From: Marivita sp003149565
GTDB lineage: Bacteria > Pseudomonadota > Alphaproteobacteria > Rhodobacterales > Rhodobacteraceae
DNA length: 64,000 nucleotides
NCBI RefSeq assembly: GCF_965216415.1
Contig: NZ_CBDCFU010000002.1
Direction: 5' to 3' (one strand)
A program made the translations under genes and the position numbers. The notes under the pieces are model-generated. The model was not told where the DNA came from. It ran no database searches and worked only from the letters and a program-made list of their open reading frames with translations. Shown here in pieces: positions 51,646 through 60,069 of this stretch (its first letter is position 1; every line of letters begins with the position of its first letter).

Positions 51646-51897
51646 ATGCAAACCCGCAACAAGGTATTCGAAGATCTGTCGCAGCTGATGACCAACGCGA
51701 TGGGCGTGGCTCAGGGCGCCAAAGACGAGGCCGAGACCGCGATGAAATCCATGATCGACCGTTGGTTGGCGGATCGCGATTTTGTCACTCGTGAAGAGTT
51801 CGATGCAGTTCGTGCGATGGCGATGAAGGCGCGCGAAGAGAATGAGACGCTGAAAGCACGTTTGGATGCTCTGGAAGCAGATAGGCAGTCATCATAA
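51646..51897 (+). CDS. ubiK: ubiquinone biosynthesis accessory factor UbiK (YqiC/BMFP family)
   Basis: An 83-residue helical protein with the BMFP architecture: amphipathic VFEDLSQLMTNAMGVAQG, then WLADRDFVTREEFDAVRAMA and a coiled coil with a Lys/Glu-rich tail. UbiK forms part of the soluble ubiquinone-synthesis complex and interacts with lipids. ATG at MQTRNKV; the upstream frame has no similarity. Its last 6 nt overlap the AKR-Rid gene on the other strand. Confidence 0.82.
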   Translation: MQTRNKVFEDLSQLMTNAMGVAQGAKDEAETAMKSMIDRWLADRDFVTREEFDAVRAMAMKAREENETLKARLDALEADRQSS

Positions 51898-53352
51898 TGC
51901 GTGTGGCCGAACAATCGCTTCGGCCTCAATCTCGACTTTGTAATCACCGATCAACTGACCTATCTGGAACAGCGTGTTGGCTGGTTTGATGTCCGCAAAA
52001 ATGCGCCCGTGGGCCTTGGACACAGCCACCACATCATCAGCATCACTCATAAAGACCCGCGTGCGGACAACGTCCTCTATGCTCGATCCAAGCGCGGTCA
52101 GTGCTGCGCTGATCTTGTCCAGAACATAGGTCGTCTGCGCGCCTGCGTCCCTTGGGGCCACAGCGCGGTCGACGCCAGCTGTGGCCGTTGTGCCCGACAC
52201 AAAGATGCGATCCCCGATCCTGTGCGCGCGGCAATAGCCAGCGATGTTTTCCCACTCGCTGCCTGACAGCACCCGCTTTTCGCCGGGTCTGTTCGGGACA
52301 TCTTCGACCGTCATGGCGTTCGGCATCGTGTCGAGGTGATGGCTCAAATCGCCACTTGCTGTCAGAAAGGGCGGCTTGCGATATTCATCGCCGCAATCTC
52401 CGGGCAGGGGTGTGGTCACTGCAAAAGCGGCATTCAGGCGGGCATGGTCTTCTTCGTCCAGCGCAAATTGGAACAGCTTGAGGTTATCGTCTGTGTGCCG
52501 CGCCTCCCCAAGTCGCGCACCGATAATGACACCCGCGACCGCCTCATTTTCCAAAACCCACCGCGTTGCCACATTGGCTATGGACACGCCATGCTTTGCC
52601 GCCACATCTGCAGCCGCTTGTAATACCGTTTGGTAAGCGTCCCACCCCCCGGCATGGTCAATGAAGCGCTTGTACTTCATCTTGCTCCAGTCGGTGATCT
52701 CGTCCGGTTCTGGTTTGCCCAGCCAACGCTCCGACAGGAACCCGCCCTGCAAGGTGCCATAGCACAAGAGCTTCACGCCCCATTGCGCGCAGACCTTGGA
52801 CAACGGTCCCGTGGCACGGCGATCCAGAAGCGAACAGGGCACCTGATTGCTGACAATCGGAACGCCGTCGGCCAAAGCCAGATGCAGGTGCGCCGCGTCG
52901 AAATTGGTCAGACCGATCTCGCCAATCAGACCTTCCTCGCGCAGCTTCGCCATCTCGTGCAGCGCATCGAGCCAAGCTGGATGCTCGAAACTCCACCAAT
53001 GAAATTGCAATAGGTCGACGCGGTCCACTCCCAACCGATCAAGCCGCTCCTGCACCCCCGCGCGCACCACCTCTGCCGTCATCGGGCCGGGCACGGGGCA
53101 CCACTTCGTGCCGACGGTCGCCTTGACCCCACGATTCAAGAGCGCCCCGGTGATCAATTCCGCCGTGCCGTAGTGATCCGCCATGTCGAAACTGTCGAAG
53201 CCAGCCTCGGCATAGGCCGCCAGATGATCCGCTCCCACATCCGGGTCGATGATATCTCCATCTTTCTCGATATCGGCCACCTGCCAAAGCCCCACCAGCG
53301 CGCGGCGGATCGTCAGGTGGTCACTCAAGGCGATGGTGTCGGGTTGGGTCAC
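51892..53352 (-). CDS. aldo/keto reductase fused to a C-terminal Rid (YjgF/RidA-like) domain
   Basis: A 486-residue fusion. Residues about 10-330 are an aldo/keto reductase; tetrad residues are Asp56, Tyr61 (DMADHYG), Lys83 (TVGTKW) and His118 (QFHWW). Residues about 343-486 are a Rid-type chorismate-mutase-like fold (GDRIFVSGTTATAG, VVRTRVFMSDADDV, VEIEAEAIV). The usual catalytic Arg of RidA appears replaced by Asn (PANTLFQI). The start is a GTG after AAGGACC. It is divergent from the TIGR04076-AKR-ABC operon, whose AKR it resembles, so both are likely to act on the transported compound or a product. Confidence 0.85.
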   Translation of the reverse strand: MTQPDTIALSDHLTIRRALVGLWQVADIEKDGDIIDPDVGADHLAAYAEAGFDSFDMADHYGTAELITGALLNRGVKATVGTKWCPVPGPMTAEVVRAGVQERLDRLGVDRVDLLQFHWWSFEHPAWLDALHEMAKLREEGLIGEIGLTNFDAAHLHLALADGVPIVSNQVPCSLLDRRATGPLSKVCAQWGVKLLCYGTLQGGFLSERWLGKPEPDEITDWSKMKYKRFIDHAGGWDAYQTVLQAAADVAAKHGVSIANVATRWVLENEAVAGVIIGARLGEARHTDDNLKLFQFALDEEDHARLNAAFAVTTPLPGDCGDEYRKPPFLTASGDLSHHLDTMPNAMTVEDVPNRPGEKRVLSGSEWENIAGYCRAHRIGDRIFVSGTTATAGVDRAVAPRDAGAQTTYVLDKISAALTALGSSIEDVVRTRVFMSDADDVVAVSKAHGRIFADIKPANTLFQIGQLIGDYKVEIEAEAIVRPHAL

Positions 53353-53482
53353 AGGATCGGTCCTTTTTGGCTGTCGCCCAATGAGTTGCCGCCCTGAACC
53401 CGTTTGACAAGCCCGAAAGATCCCACCAACCATATAGTTAACAACAGGGAACAAACGCGCGAAACCGCGCATTCGGGGAACG

Positions 53483-53857
53483 ATGGGTGCGGCGCAGGAC
53501 GCGGATGACTTCTGGCTTTACGATTTGCGCGTCGAAACCGTGGTGGGCGACCGCACCTCTGTGTGCCGTCACATCGAAGGCGAAAGCTTCCGCGTCGAAG
53601 GCGAATTGCTGATCTTCGACAACCAACAAAAAGTCTCGATGTACGCGCTGGCCGCTCTGTTGCCTCTGCTGCCCGCCAAACAGCGCCCGACGTCTCCTAA
53701 CGATTGGATGTCCACCGATGCCGAGATCGCCTGCCCCGATCCCAATTGCGGCGGCCGGTTCCGGGTTACGCGCACCGGCAAACGTATCTTCCGCCATTCC
53801 GAGACCACCGGTCTGCCGGACCAGCGCGGCACACCCTACTGGAAAGACGAAATATGA
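53483..53857 (+). CDS. TIGR04076-like small protein
   Basis: A 124-residue protein with a compact alpha-beta layout: YDLRVETVVGDRTSVCRHIEGESFRVEGE, SMYALAALLPLLPAKQR, and CPDPNCGGRFRVTRTGKRIFR. The pattern with an early Cys and a late C-P-D-P motif fits the TIGR04076 family of unknown function; I am fairly, not fully, sure. It is the first gene of the operon and its stop overlaps the AKR ATG (ATGA). The upstream 130 nt hold divergent promoters shared with the AKR-Rid gene. Confidence 0.68.
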   Translation: MGAAQDADDFWLYDLRVETVVGDRTSVCRHIEGESFRVEGELLIFDNQQKVSMYALAALLPLLPAKQRPTSPNDWMSTDAEIACPDPNCGGRFRVTRTGKRIFRHSETTGLPDQRGTPYWKDEI

Positions 53858-54933
53858 CTGTTGAGACCACCGATCTGCGCCCCGGCCACACGATCAGCCG
53901 CGTGATCCGTGGCGGCTGGCAACTCGCAGGCGACCACGGCCCGGTGGACCGCGCGCAAGCGATCCGCGACATGGAGGCCTTTGTCGATGCGGGTCTTTTC
54001 ACTTTCGACTGCGCCGACATCTACACCGGAGTCGAAGAGATGATCGGGGATTTCATCGCCGATCTGCGTGCACGACGCGGGGCCTCGGTGGCGGACCGTG
54101 TCTGCGTACATACCAAGCTGGTGCCGGACCTCACCCGCCTTGCCGATCTGCGCCCGGACGAAGTGACCGCGATCGTGGACCGGTCTTTGCAACGGCTTAG
54201 GATCGATCAGCTCGACCTCGTGCAGTTCTTCTGGTGGGACCTGTCCCAAGGCAACGCCGTCGAGTCCCTCGAGGTGCTCAAGGACCTGCGCAAAGAGGGC
54301 AAGATCAAGACCCTCGGCACGACCAATTGGGACCGACAGGCGATGCAGCGTTTCGTCGATGCCGGGTTCGACATCGCGTCCGCTCAGGTGCAGTATTCCG
54401 TGCTCGACCGCCGCCCCGCCAACGGTCTGGTCGACTGGGCCGCGAAGAATGACATGCAGCTTATCTGCTATGGCACACTCGCGGGCGGCTTCCTTACTGA
54501 AAAATGGCTGGATCAACCCGATCCCGGTTTCGAGTTCGAAAACCGCAGCCTCATCAAGTATCGCCTGATCATCGATGAGTTCGGCCCGTGGGAACGGTTC
54601 CAATCGCTTCTCCGCGCATTGAAGGCTGTTGGTGACAAGTACCGCGTGTCGCTCTCTGCCATCGCGACGCGATGGGTGCTGGATCAACCGCAAGTCGCGG
54701 CCGCCATTGTCGGTGCGCGCTACGCCCGGCATCTGCCGCAGACGCTCCAGACCTTCGAATGCGCCCTTGCCCCGGATGACTACGCGATCATCAGTGCCGT
54801 TCTCGATCAAGCCGATGGTCCCAAGGGCGATGTCTATTCGCTCGAAGGAGACCGGACGAGCCGCCATGGCCGGATCATGAAATACAACCTGAACACCAAC
54901 CCCAACGACGCGGTCCATGGTGCCAATGGCTGA
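53854..54933 (+). CDS. aldo/keto reductase family protein lacking the catalytic His
   Basis: A 359-residue (alpha/beta)8-barrel protein related to the AKR half of the divergent fusion. Asp52, Tyr57 (DCADIYTG) and Lys88 (VHTKLV) are kept, but the tetrad His is Phe126 (VQFFWWDL against QFHWWSF in its neighbour). NADPH-binding features remain near the C-terminus (AIVGARYARHL). It may have changed chemistry, as in AKR members that lost the His. It overlaps the TIGR04076 gene by 4 nt and the LivG gene by 8 nt. Confidence 0.85.
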   Translation: MTVETTDLRPGHTISRVIRGGWQLAGDHGPVDRAQAIRDMEAFVDAGLFTFDCADIYTGVEEMIGDFIADLRARRGASVADRVCVHTKLVPDLTRLADLRPDEVTAIVDRSLQRLRIDQLDLVQFFWWDLSQGNAVESLEVLKDLRKEGKIKTLGTTNWDRQAMQRFVDAGFDIASAQVQYSVLDRRPANGLVDWAAKNDMQLICYGTLAGGFLTEKWLDQPDPGFEFENRSLIKYRLIIDEFGPWERFQSLLRALKAVGDKYRVSLSAIATRWVLDQPQVAAAIVGARYARHLPQTLQTFECALAPDDYAIISAVLDQADGPKGDVYSLEGDRTSRHGRIMKYNLNTNPNDAVHGANG

Positions 54934-55696
54934 CCCTATCCTCAGCATCCGGAACGTCAGCAAGACCTTTGGCGAGTTTCGCGCTGTGAATGACGTGTCG
55001 CTCGACATTCATGCGGGCACGATCACCGGTCTGATCGGCCCCAACGGCGCGGGCAAGACGACGCTGTTCAACGTGCTGACCGGGATGCTGAAGCCAACAA
55101 GCGGTAACGTGCATCTTGACGGTCAGGACGTGACCGGGTTCTCCCCCGATGCTTTGTTCAGCCTCGGACTTGGCCGCACCTTTCAGATCCCGCGCCCTTT
55201 TGCGCGGATGAGCGTTCTGGAAAACGTCATGCTCGCACCCATGGCGCAGGTGGGTGAACGCCTTTGGGGGTCGTTCTTTGGCGCCACCAAAATGCGGGAT
55301 CAGGAAGCGGCGATTCGCAATCGCGCGATAGAGGTGCTCGATTTTGTCACCCTCGCCCCCTTAGCCGATCAGGCGGCGGGGCAAATTTCAGGCGGTCAGA
55401 TGAAGCTTCTGGAACTGGCCCGCATCCTGATGGGCGACCCGAAGCTGATCCTGCTCGATGAACCCGCTGCCGGGGTGAACCCGAGCCTGACACGGACGCT
55501 GATCGAAAAGATCGAAGAATTGAACCGCGACGGCAAAACCTTTGTCATCATTGAACATGACATGGATTTCGTCATGCAGCATTGCGATCCGGTGATTGCT
55601 TTGGCCGAGGGCCGCAAGGTGTTCGAAGGCACCGCTGCTGACGCTCAAAGCAATCCTGTTCTTCTTGACGCCTATCTGGGGGCGCAGGTCGAATGA
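54926..55696 (+). CDS. Liv-type ABC transporter ATP-binding protein (LivG-like)
   Basis: A 256-residue ATPase. Walker A is GPNGAGKTTLFNVLTG, the Q-loop around GLGRTFQIPRPF, signature ISGGQMKLLELAR, and Walker B LILLDEPAAGVNP, the standard LivG order, with the family's IIEHDMDFVM switch. An ATG three codons upstream is an alternative. Its end overlaps livF by 4 nt. It is part of a five-gene hydrophobic-amino-acid-type (HAAT) importer. Confidence 0.93.
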   Translation: MADPILSIRNVSKTFGEFRAVNDVSLDIHAGTITGLIGPNGAGKTTLFNVLTGMLKPTSGNVHLDGQDVTGFSPDALFSLGLGRTFQIPRPFARMSVLENVMLAPMAQVGERLWGSFFGATKMRDQEAAIRNRAIEVLDFVTLAPLADQAAGQISGGQMKLLELARILMGDPKLILLDEPAAGVNPSLTRTLIEKIEELNRDGKTFVIIEHDMDFVMQHCDPVIALAEGRKVFEGTAADAQSNPVLLDAYLGAQVE

Positions 55697-56418
55697 CGGC
55701 TCTGGTGGCTCGGAATATCGTTGCGGGCTACGTGCCCGATCTGCCCATCCTGAAGGGCGTTTCCCTATCCGCCGAAGCCGCCAGGGTAACCGTCATCATC
55801 GGCCCCAATGGTGCGGGCAAGTCCACGCTGATCAAGGCGATCGCCGGTTTGGTTCCCGTTTCGGGAGGCATGGTCCATCTGAACGGAGCCGAGATCACCA
55901 ACCCGCGCCCCGACCGCATGGGCGCGCTGGGCGTGGCCTATGTCCCGCAATCCGACAACATCTTCCGCTCGCTGACGATCCGCCAGAACCTCGATCTGGT
56001 CCTGCGCAATGCCGGGAAAGATGCGGCAGCGCGGCGCGAGGCGCTGTTTACCCGTTTCCCGGCCTTGGCGGACAAGCAAAGCGAAAAGGCGGGCGCGCTG
56101 TCTGGCGGGCAACGCCAATTCCTCGCCGTCGCGATGGCGCTGGCGATCAACCCGTCGGTGATCCTCATGGATGAACCGTCTGCTGGGCTGTCCCCAAAGG
56201 CGGCGCAGGAGGTCCTGGAATATGCGAAATCCCTGACCGAGCAGGGCGTGACAATCCTGCTGGTCGAACAGAACGTCAAACAGGCGCTGCGGCTGGCGGA
56301 TCACTGCTACATCCTTGCCGATGGCCGCAACCAGGTCGACGGCGCGGCGCAGGATCTGCTGAACGATCCGGTGGTCGGGCAGATCTACCTTGGCGGCAAG
56401 CGGGTGACACACGCATGA
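55693..56418 (+). CDS. Liv-type ABC transporter ATP-binding protein (LivF-like)
   Basis: A 241-residue ATPase. Walker A GPNGAGKSTLIKAI (about 37-50), signature LSGGQRQFLAVAMA, Walker B VILMDEPSAGLSP and ILLVEQNVKQAL are the LivF pattern. It overlaps both neighbours by 4 nt, so it is cotranslated with livG and livH. Confidence 0.94.
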   Translation: MTALVARNIVAGYVPDLPILKGVSLSAEAARVTVIIGPNGAGKSTLIKAIAGLVPVSGGMVHLNGAEITNPRPDRMGALGVAYVPQSDNIFRSLTIRQNLDLVLRNAGKDAAARREALFTRFPALADKQSEKAGALSGGQRQFLAVAMALAINPSVILMDEPSAGLSPKAAQEVLEYAKSLTEQGVTILLVEQNVKQALRLADHCYILADGRNQVDGAAQDLLNDPVVGQIYLGGKRVTHA

Positions 56419-57329
56419 TCCAGAACCTTGTTGACGGAGTTCTGGTCGGCTCGATCCTGTCGCTGGGCGCGATTGGCCTGACCATGGCGATGCACATGCT
56501 GCGCTTTGCCAATTTCTCGCATGCCGAACTGCTGTCCATCGGGGCCTATGCCGCTTTGGTCTTCGACGGCCTCTTTGGCGCGATCCACCCCGCACTGCCC
56601 GAGGCGATCCCGCCGCTCAGCCTCACATGGTCGCTGACCCTGGCGCTCTTGCTGTCGATGGCGCTGACGGGCCTTTCTGCTGTCGCGGTCGACAAGCTCG
56701 TGTTCAAACGCGTCCGCGCCAAGGGCGGCGAATTGTCGATGGTCTTCGCGTCCTTCGGCGTCGCAATGATCATCCGCAATATCCTCGGCCTGATCTTCGG
56801 CCTGAACCCAAAGCTCTATTCACAGGACATCGTTTTCGCCATCGTCGTCAGCCGCGATCCGTTCCTCTTGATCAAGCCAGATCAGGTGTTCACGCTGGTG
56901 GCGGCATTGCTGATAATGTTCATCCTGCATCTCGTCCTGTCGCGCACCACCTTCGGCTACAGCCTACGGGCGGTGGCCGAGAACCCGACTTTGGCGCAGG
57001 TCTCTGGCATCAATCTCAACCGCATGATCGTGTTGATCTGGCTGATCGGCGGAGGTCTGGCGGCGGCGGCAGGCGTGTTTTATGGCCTCACCAACCAGAT
57101 CAACCCGGTGCTAGGCCGCGATCTGGTGTTGCCGATCTTCGCCGCCACTATCGTCGGTGGCATTGGTAGCATCTATGGGGCAGTACTTGGCGGCTTCCTC
57201 GTGGGTCTCGCCTCCAACCTTGCGCTGGTGATCTTGCCCTCGGGGTACAGCCCGGCGGTGCCGTTCCTCATTATCCTCGCGGTCCTTATCCTGCGCCCGC
57301 ATGGCTTGTTCGGGGAAGAGCGCACATGA
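56415..57329 (+). CDS. Liv-type ABC transporter permease (LivH-like)
   Basis: A 304-residue inner-membrane permease with about eight helices. LVDGVLVGSILSLGAIGLTMAM is the typical start, TTFGYSLRAVAENPTLAQVSGIN the cytoplasmic EAA-like loop, and VLPIFAATIVGGIGSIYGAVLGGFLVG the end of the core, given as family segments. The start overlaps livF and the end overlaps livM by 4 nt. Confidence 0.93.
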   Translation: MIQNLVDGVLVGSILSLGAIGLTMAMHMLRFANFSHAELLSIGAYAALVFDGLFGAIHPALPEAIPPLSLTWSLTLALLLSMALTGLSAVAVDKLVFKRVRAKGGELSMVFASFGVAMIIRNILGLIFGLNPKLYSQDIVFAIVVSRDPFLLIKPDQVFTLVAALLIMFILHLVLSRTTFGYSLRAVAENPTLAQVSGINLNRMIVLIWLIGGGLAAAAGVFYGLTNQINPVLGRDLVLPIFAATIVGGIGSIYGAVLGGFLVGLASNLALVILPSGYSPAVPFLIILAVLILRPHGLFGEERT

Positions 57330-58291
57330 TCGGGATTATTTCCTACCTCGTCTTCTTCGCCACGGTTGCGTCGATCCTGTCGATCGCGGTGCTGGGGCTG
57401 AACCTGCAATGGGGGAACACGGGCCTCTTTAATGGTGGTGTCGTCGCGTTCTTCGGGGCAGGCGCCTATGGCACGCTGATCCTTGGCGGCACGCCGCAGG
57501 CGGGGCAGCTGGGTGGGTTCGGTTTGCCGTACCTGTTGGCCCTTTTGGGCGGCATGACCTGTGCCGGGCTTGTCGCTTGGATCGTCGGGCTTCTGACCAT
57601 CCGGCTCAGGCACGATTACCTCGCCATCGCGACCTTCGGCGTCGCCGTCGCCTTCGAGACCGTGATGCGCAATACCGACGCTCTTGGCGGTGCGCAGGGC
57701 ATCCGTGGGTTCGAACGGCCTTTGCGCGAAACGCTGGGCAACGGGTTCACCTATAACCTCGCCTTCTTCGTCTTTGTCCTGATCCTGCTGATCGCCACCT
57801 ATCTGTTTCTCGAGCGGCTGATCCAATCCCCGTTCGGGCGCCTCCTTCGCGCCATCCGCGAAGACGAGACCGCCGCTCAGTCGCTGGGCAAATCGCCGTC
57901 GCGTGTCCGCCTCACATCCTTTGTTGCAGGATCGGTGATCATGGGCCTTGCCGGTGGACTCTATGCCACGTTTTATGCCTTCATCAGCCCACAAGACGTG
58001 CTGCCGATCCTCACTTTCCAGATCTGGGCGATGCTGATCGTCGGTGGTGCAGGCAACAACAAGGGCGCGGTGATGGGGACGTTCCTGATCTGGGCCGCAT
58101 GGACTGCCAGCGGCTGGGCGCTGTCGCGTTTCGCACCACTGGAGGTGCAACTTTATACCGGGTCGATCCAGTTCGTGCTGATCGGCTTTGTGATCGTGGG
58201 GATGCTGCTGTGGCGACCACAGGGGCTCTTCCCGGAAAAACTGGTCGTGTCACAATCTGCCAAGAATAAATCAAGACTGTCCAACACATGA
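57326..58291 (+). CDS. Liv-type ABC transporter permease (LivM-like)
   Basis: A 321-residue inner-membrane permease with about ten helices. NTGLFNGGVVAFFGAGAYG near the start is the LivM hallmark, and SPFGRLLRAIREDETAAQSLGKSPSRVR is the docking loop. The C-terminal LWRPQGLFPEK ending is typical. It overlaps livH by 4 nt; the binding-protein gene begins 18 nt later. Confidence 0.93.
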   Translation: MIGIISYLVFFATVASILSIAVLGLNLQWGNTGLFNGGVVAFFGAGAYGTLILGGTPQAGQLGGFGLPYLLALLGGMTCAGLVAWIVGLLTIRLRHDYLAIATFGVAVAFETVMRNTDALGGAQGIRGFERPLRETLGNGFTYNLAFFVFVLILLIATYLFLERLIQSPFGRLLRAIREDETAAQSLGKSPSRVRLTSFVAGSVIMGLAGGLYATFYAFISPQDVLPILTFQIWAMLIVGGAGNNKGAVMGTFLIWAAWTASGWALSRFAPLEVQLYTGSIQFVLIGFVIVGMLLWRPQGLFPEKLVVSQSAKNKSRLSNT

Positions 58292-58309
58292 AGAACTGGG
58301 AGTTATGGA

Positions 58310-59572
58310 ATGAACGGACTTAAGACATCTGCCCTTGCCTTGGGCCTTGCGGCCGGCTTTGCCAGCTTCGGTACCGATGCGGCCGCGCAGGTCTGCACGA
58401 CCAAGATTGGTGCCGTGCTGCCCACATCGGTTGATTGGGGCAAGCCCATCGCCGCCACCGCGCAATATGCCGTGGACATCGCCAACGAAACCGGCGGTGT
58501 TGCAGGCTGCCAGATTGAAATGGTGCTGCGCGATACACAGGTCGATCCCAAAGTCGGCGTCGACGCGGCCAAGGCGCTGGTTGATCTGGATGGCGTGCAG
58601 CTCTTGCTGGGGGCGGTGTCCTCGGGTGTTTCCATGCCGATCCTGACCTCGGTCACGGTGCCGGCAGGCGTGATGCAGATGTCCTGCTGTTCCTCGTCCA
58701 CCGCCTTTACGCGTCTGGCCGAAGAGGGCAAGACCAATGGTCTTTTCTACCGCACCTTCGCCACCTCTGGCGTGCAGGCCGCTGTTGGCGCAATGGTTGC
58801 GCGTGATGCGGGCTACGAATCCGTGGCTGTGTTCTACAAGAACGACGACTGGGGACAGGACATCGGTGGGCTGGTTGCAGATGATCTGAAAGCGCTGGGC
58901 ATCGACGTGACCGCGTCCATCGCCATCAATGACGCACAGGCCTCCTACCGGGCCGAGGTGACCGAAGCGCTGAAAGGCAACCCCGATGCGATCTACATGG
59001 CGCTCTACCCCAAAGAAGGCACGCAGGTTGTGCGCGAGTGGATCTCGCTTGGCGGCACCCAGAACATGATCGCGGCCAACGCGCTGAAGTCGGATGAGTT
59101 CAAGGAGAATGTCGGTATGCAGTTCCTTGGCAACTTCACCGGAACCGACACCGCCTCGCCGCGCACCGATTCTGCGGATGCCTTTGTCGAGGCCTACACC
59201 GCCCGTTTCGATGGACCTCCGAACGGTCCGGGTCTGGCCAACAGCTATGACGCCACCATGATCGCTTTGATGGCGATGCATGCGGCGGGCAAGGATGCCA
59301 CCGGGGCGGATATCGCCGCCAAGGTCGCATCGATCACCGACCCGAATGGTACACCCGTCACGGCCGATACGGCAGGCTTTGCCAAGGCGAAAGAGGTGCT
59401 CGACGGCGGCGGCACCGTGTCTTACCAGGGTGCGACCGGAAATGTTCAATTCGACAAGAACGGTGATGTGTCGGCCCCTGCGGTCACTTGGGTGTTCTCG
59501 GAAGGTGGCATCGAAGAGCAGAAATACCTCACGCTGACCGAGGTCAATGACTTCATGGCGTCCCTGAATTGA
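58310..59572 (+). CDS. Liv-type periplasmic substrate-binding protein
   Basis: A 420-residue type-1 periplasmic-binding protein with a signal peptide (MNGLKTSALALGLAAGFASF...AAA, cleavage around residue 27). TTKIGAVLPTSVDWGKP is the usual beta1 opening. The mature protein has several Cys, including an adjacent pair in MQMSCCSSSTAF, that may form disulfides. The ligand is not inferable: the fold binds amino acids, amides, aromatic acids or urea. It is last in the operon, followed by a strong terminator; binding-protein genes are usually first. Confidence 0.9.
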   Translation: MNGLKTSALALGLAAGFASFGTDAAAQVCTTKIGAVLPTSVDWGKPIAATAQYAVDIANETGGVAGCQIEMVLRDTQVDPKVGVDAAKALVDLDGVQLLLGAVSSGVSMPILTSVTVPAGVMQMSCCSSSTAFTRLAEEGKTNGLFYRTFATSGVQAAVGAMVARDAGYESVAVFYKNDDWGQDIGGLVADDLKALGIDVTASIAINDAQASYRAEVTEALKGNPDAIYMALYPKEGTQVVREWISLGGTQNMIAANALKSDEFKENVGMQFLGNFTGTDTASPRTDSADAFVEAYTARFDGPPNGPGLANSYDATMIALMAMHAAGKDATGADIAAKVASITDPNGTPVTADTAGFAKAKEVLDGGGTVSYQGATGNVQFDKNGDVSAPAVTWVFSEGGIEEQKYLTLTEVNDFMASLN

Positions 59573-59604
59573 CGCGATTTCGAATTGGCTGCGCCAATCC
59601 GACT

Positions 59605-59635
59605 GGGGCGATGCGAAAACGCATCGCCCCTTTTT
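59605..59635 (+). terminator. intrinsic terminator of the AKR-Liv operon
   Basis: GGGGCGATGCG-AAAA-CGCATCGCCCC, a perfect 11-bp stem, followed by TTTTT. It is 32 nt after the binding-protein stop. Confidence 0.93.
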
Positions 59636-59648
59636 CAAAGTGAAAAAG

Positions 59649-59711
59649 CGGGGGCTCTGCCCCCGTCGCCCGCTGGGCGACTCCCCCGAGGTATTTTCGA
59701 AACAGAGAAGC
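59649..59711. repeat. GC-rich double-hairpin extragenic element
   Basis: Two consecutive hairpins: GGGGGC-TCT-GCCCCC (59650-59664) and GTCGCCC-GCT-GGGCGAC (59665-59681), then TCCCCCGAGGTATTTTCGAAAC and AGAGAAG. The arrangement looks like the short extragenic palindromic repeats frequent in Rhodobacteraceae intergenic regions. Only one copy is in this window, so the repeat status is inferred from recall of similar elements. Confidence 0.5.
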
Positions 59712-60069
59712 GGGGCTGTGTTTGTGCCCGGAGCAGCTCTGCCTGAATTTTCGGCAGCTGTGGCCTCGGGTTGAAAAGACCTGTCGTGACGCCTCGATGA
59801 TGCGTTCTCATCGCGGTTTCACTTGCCAAAAGGCGCAACCGCACTTTTTCGATGATTTTATCCACAATTTGTGGCACTATTCGCGTCCACCACATCTGTT
59901 GGACTTCTCCACAACTTATTGGGCTTATCCCCGAATTAGCGCTTTACGCAGCGCTCTAGCCCATGCAGCATATGTTGTAGGGGGACAGTGATACAACGCA
60001 GCCCCTAGAGCAGGCACCGAAAGGTAGGGCGCAGTCCCCCTTTCCGCACAGGCAACAGGAGGCGGCATC
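59712..60069. other. intergenic region with DnaA-box-like 9-mers
   Basis: About 360 nt without a convincing gene. It contains the perfect DnaA-box 9-mer TTATCCACA (59858-59866) and near-matches TTCTCCACA (59905-59913) and TTATCCCCG (59925-59933). Further on are AGCGCT repeats (59938-59955) and a short inverted repeat GTTGTA / TACAAC (59974-59997). The last part must hold the ybjN promoter. An 89-codon plus-strand frame here lacks a ribosome-binding site and similarity. Confidence 0.5.

Noticed and set aside
59858..59933. Chromosome origin
   Set aside because: Three weak or single DnaA boxes without an AT-rich unwinding stretch or the usual origin neighbours (dnaA, hemE, parAB, rho).
59722..59991. 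An 89-codon plus-strand frame between the Liv operon and ybjN
   Set aside because: No ribosome-binding site, odd composition, and it crosses DnaA-box-like and hairpin sequences.
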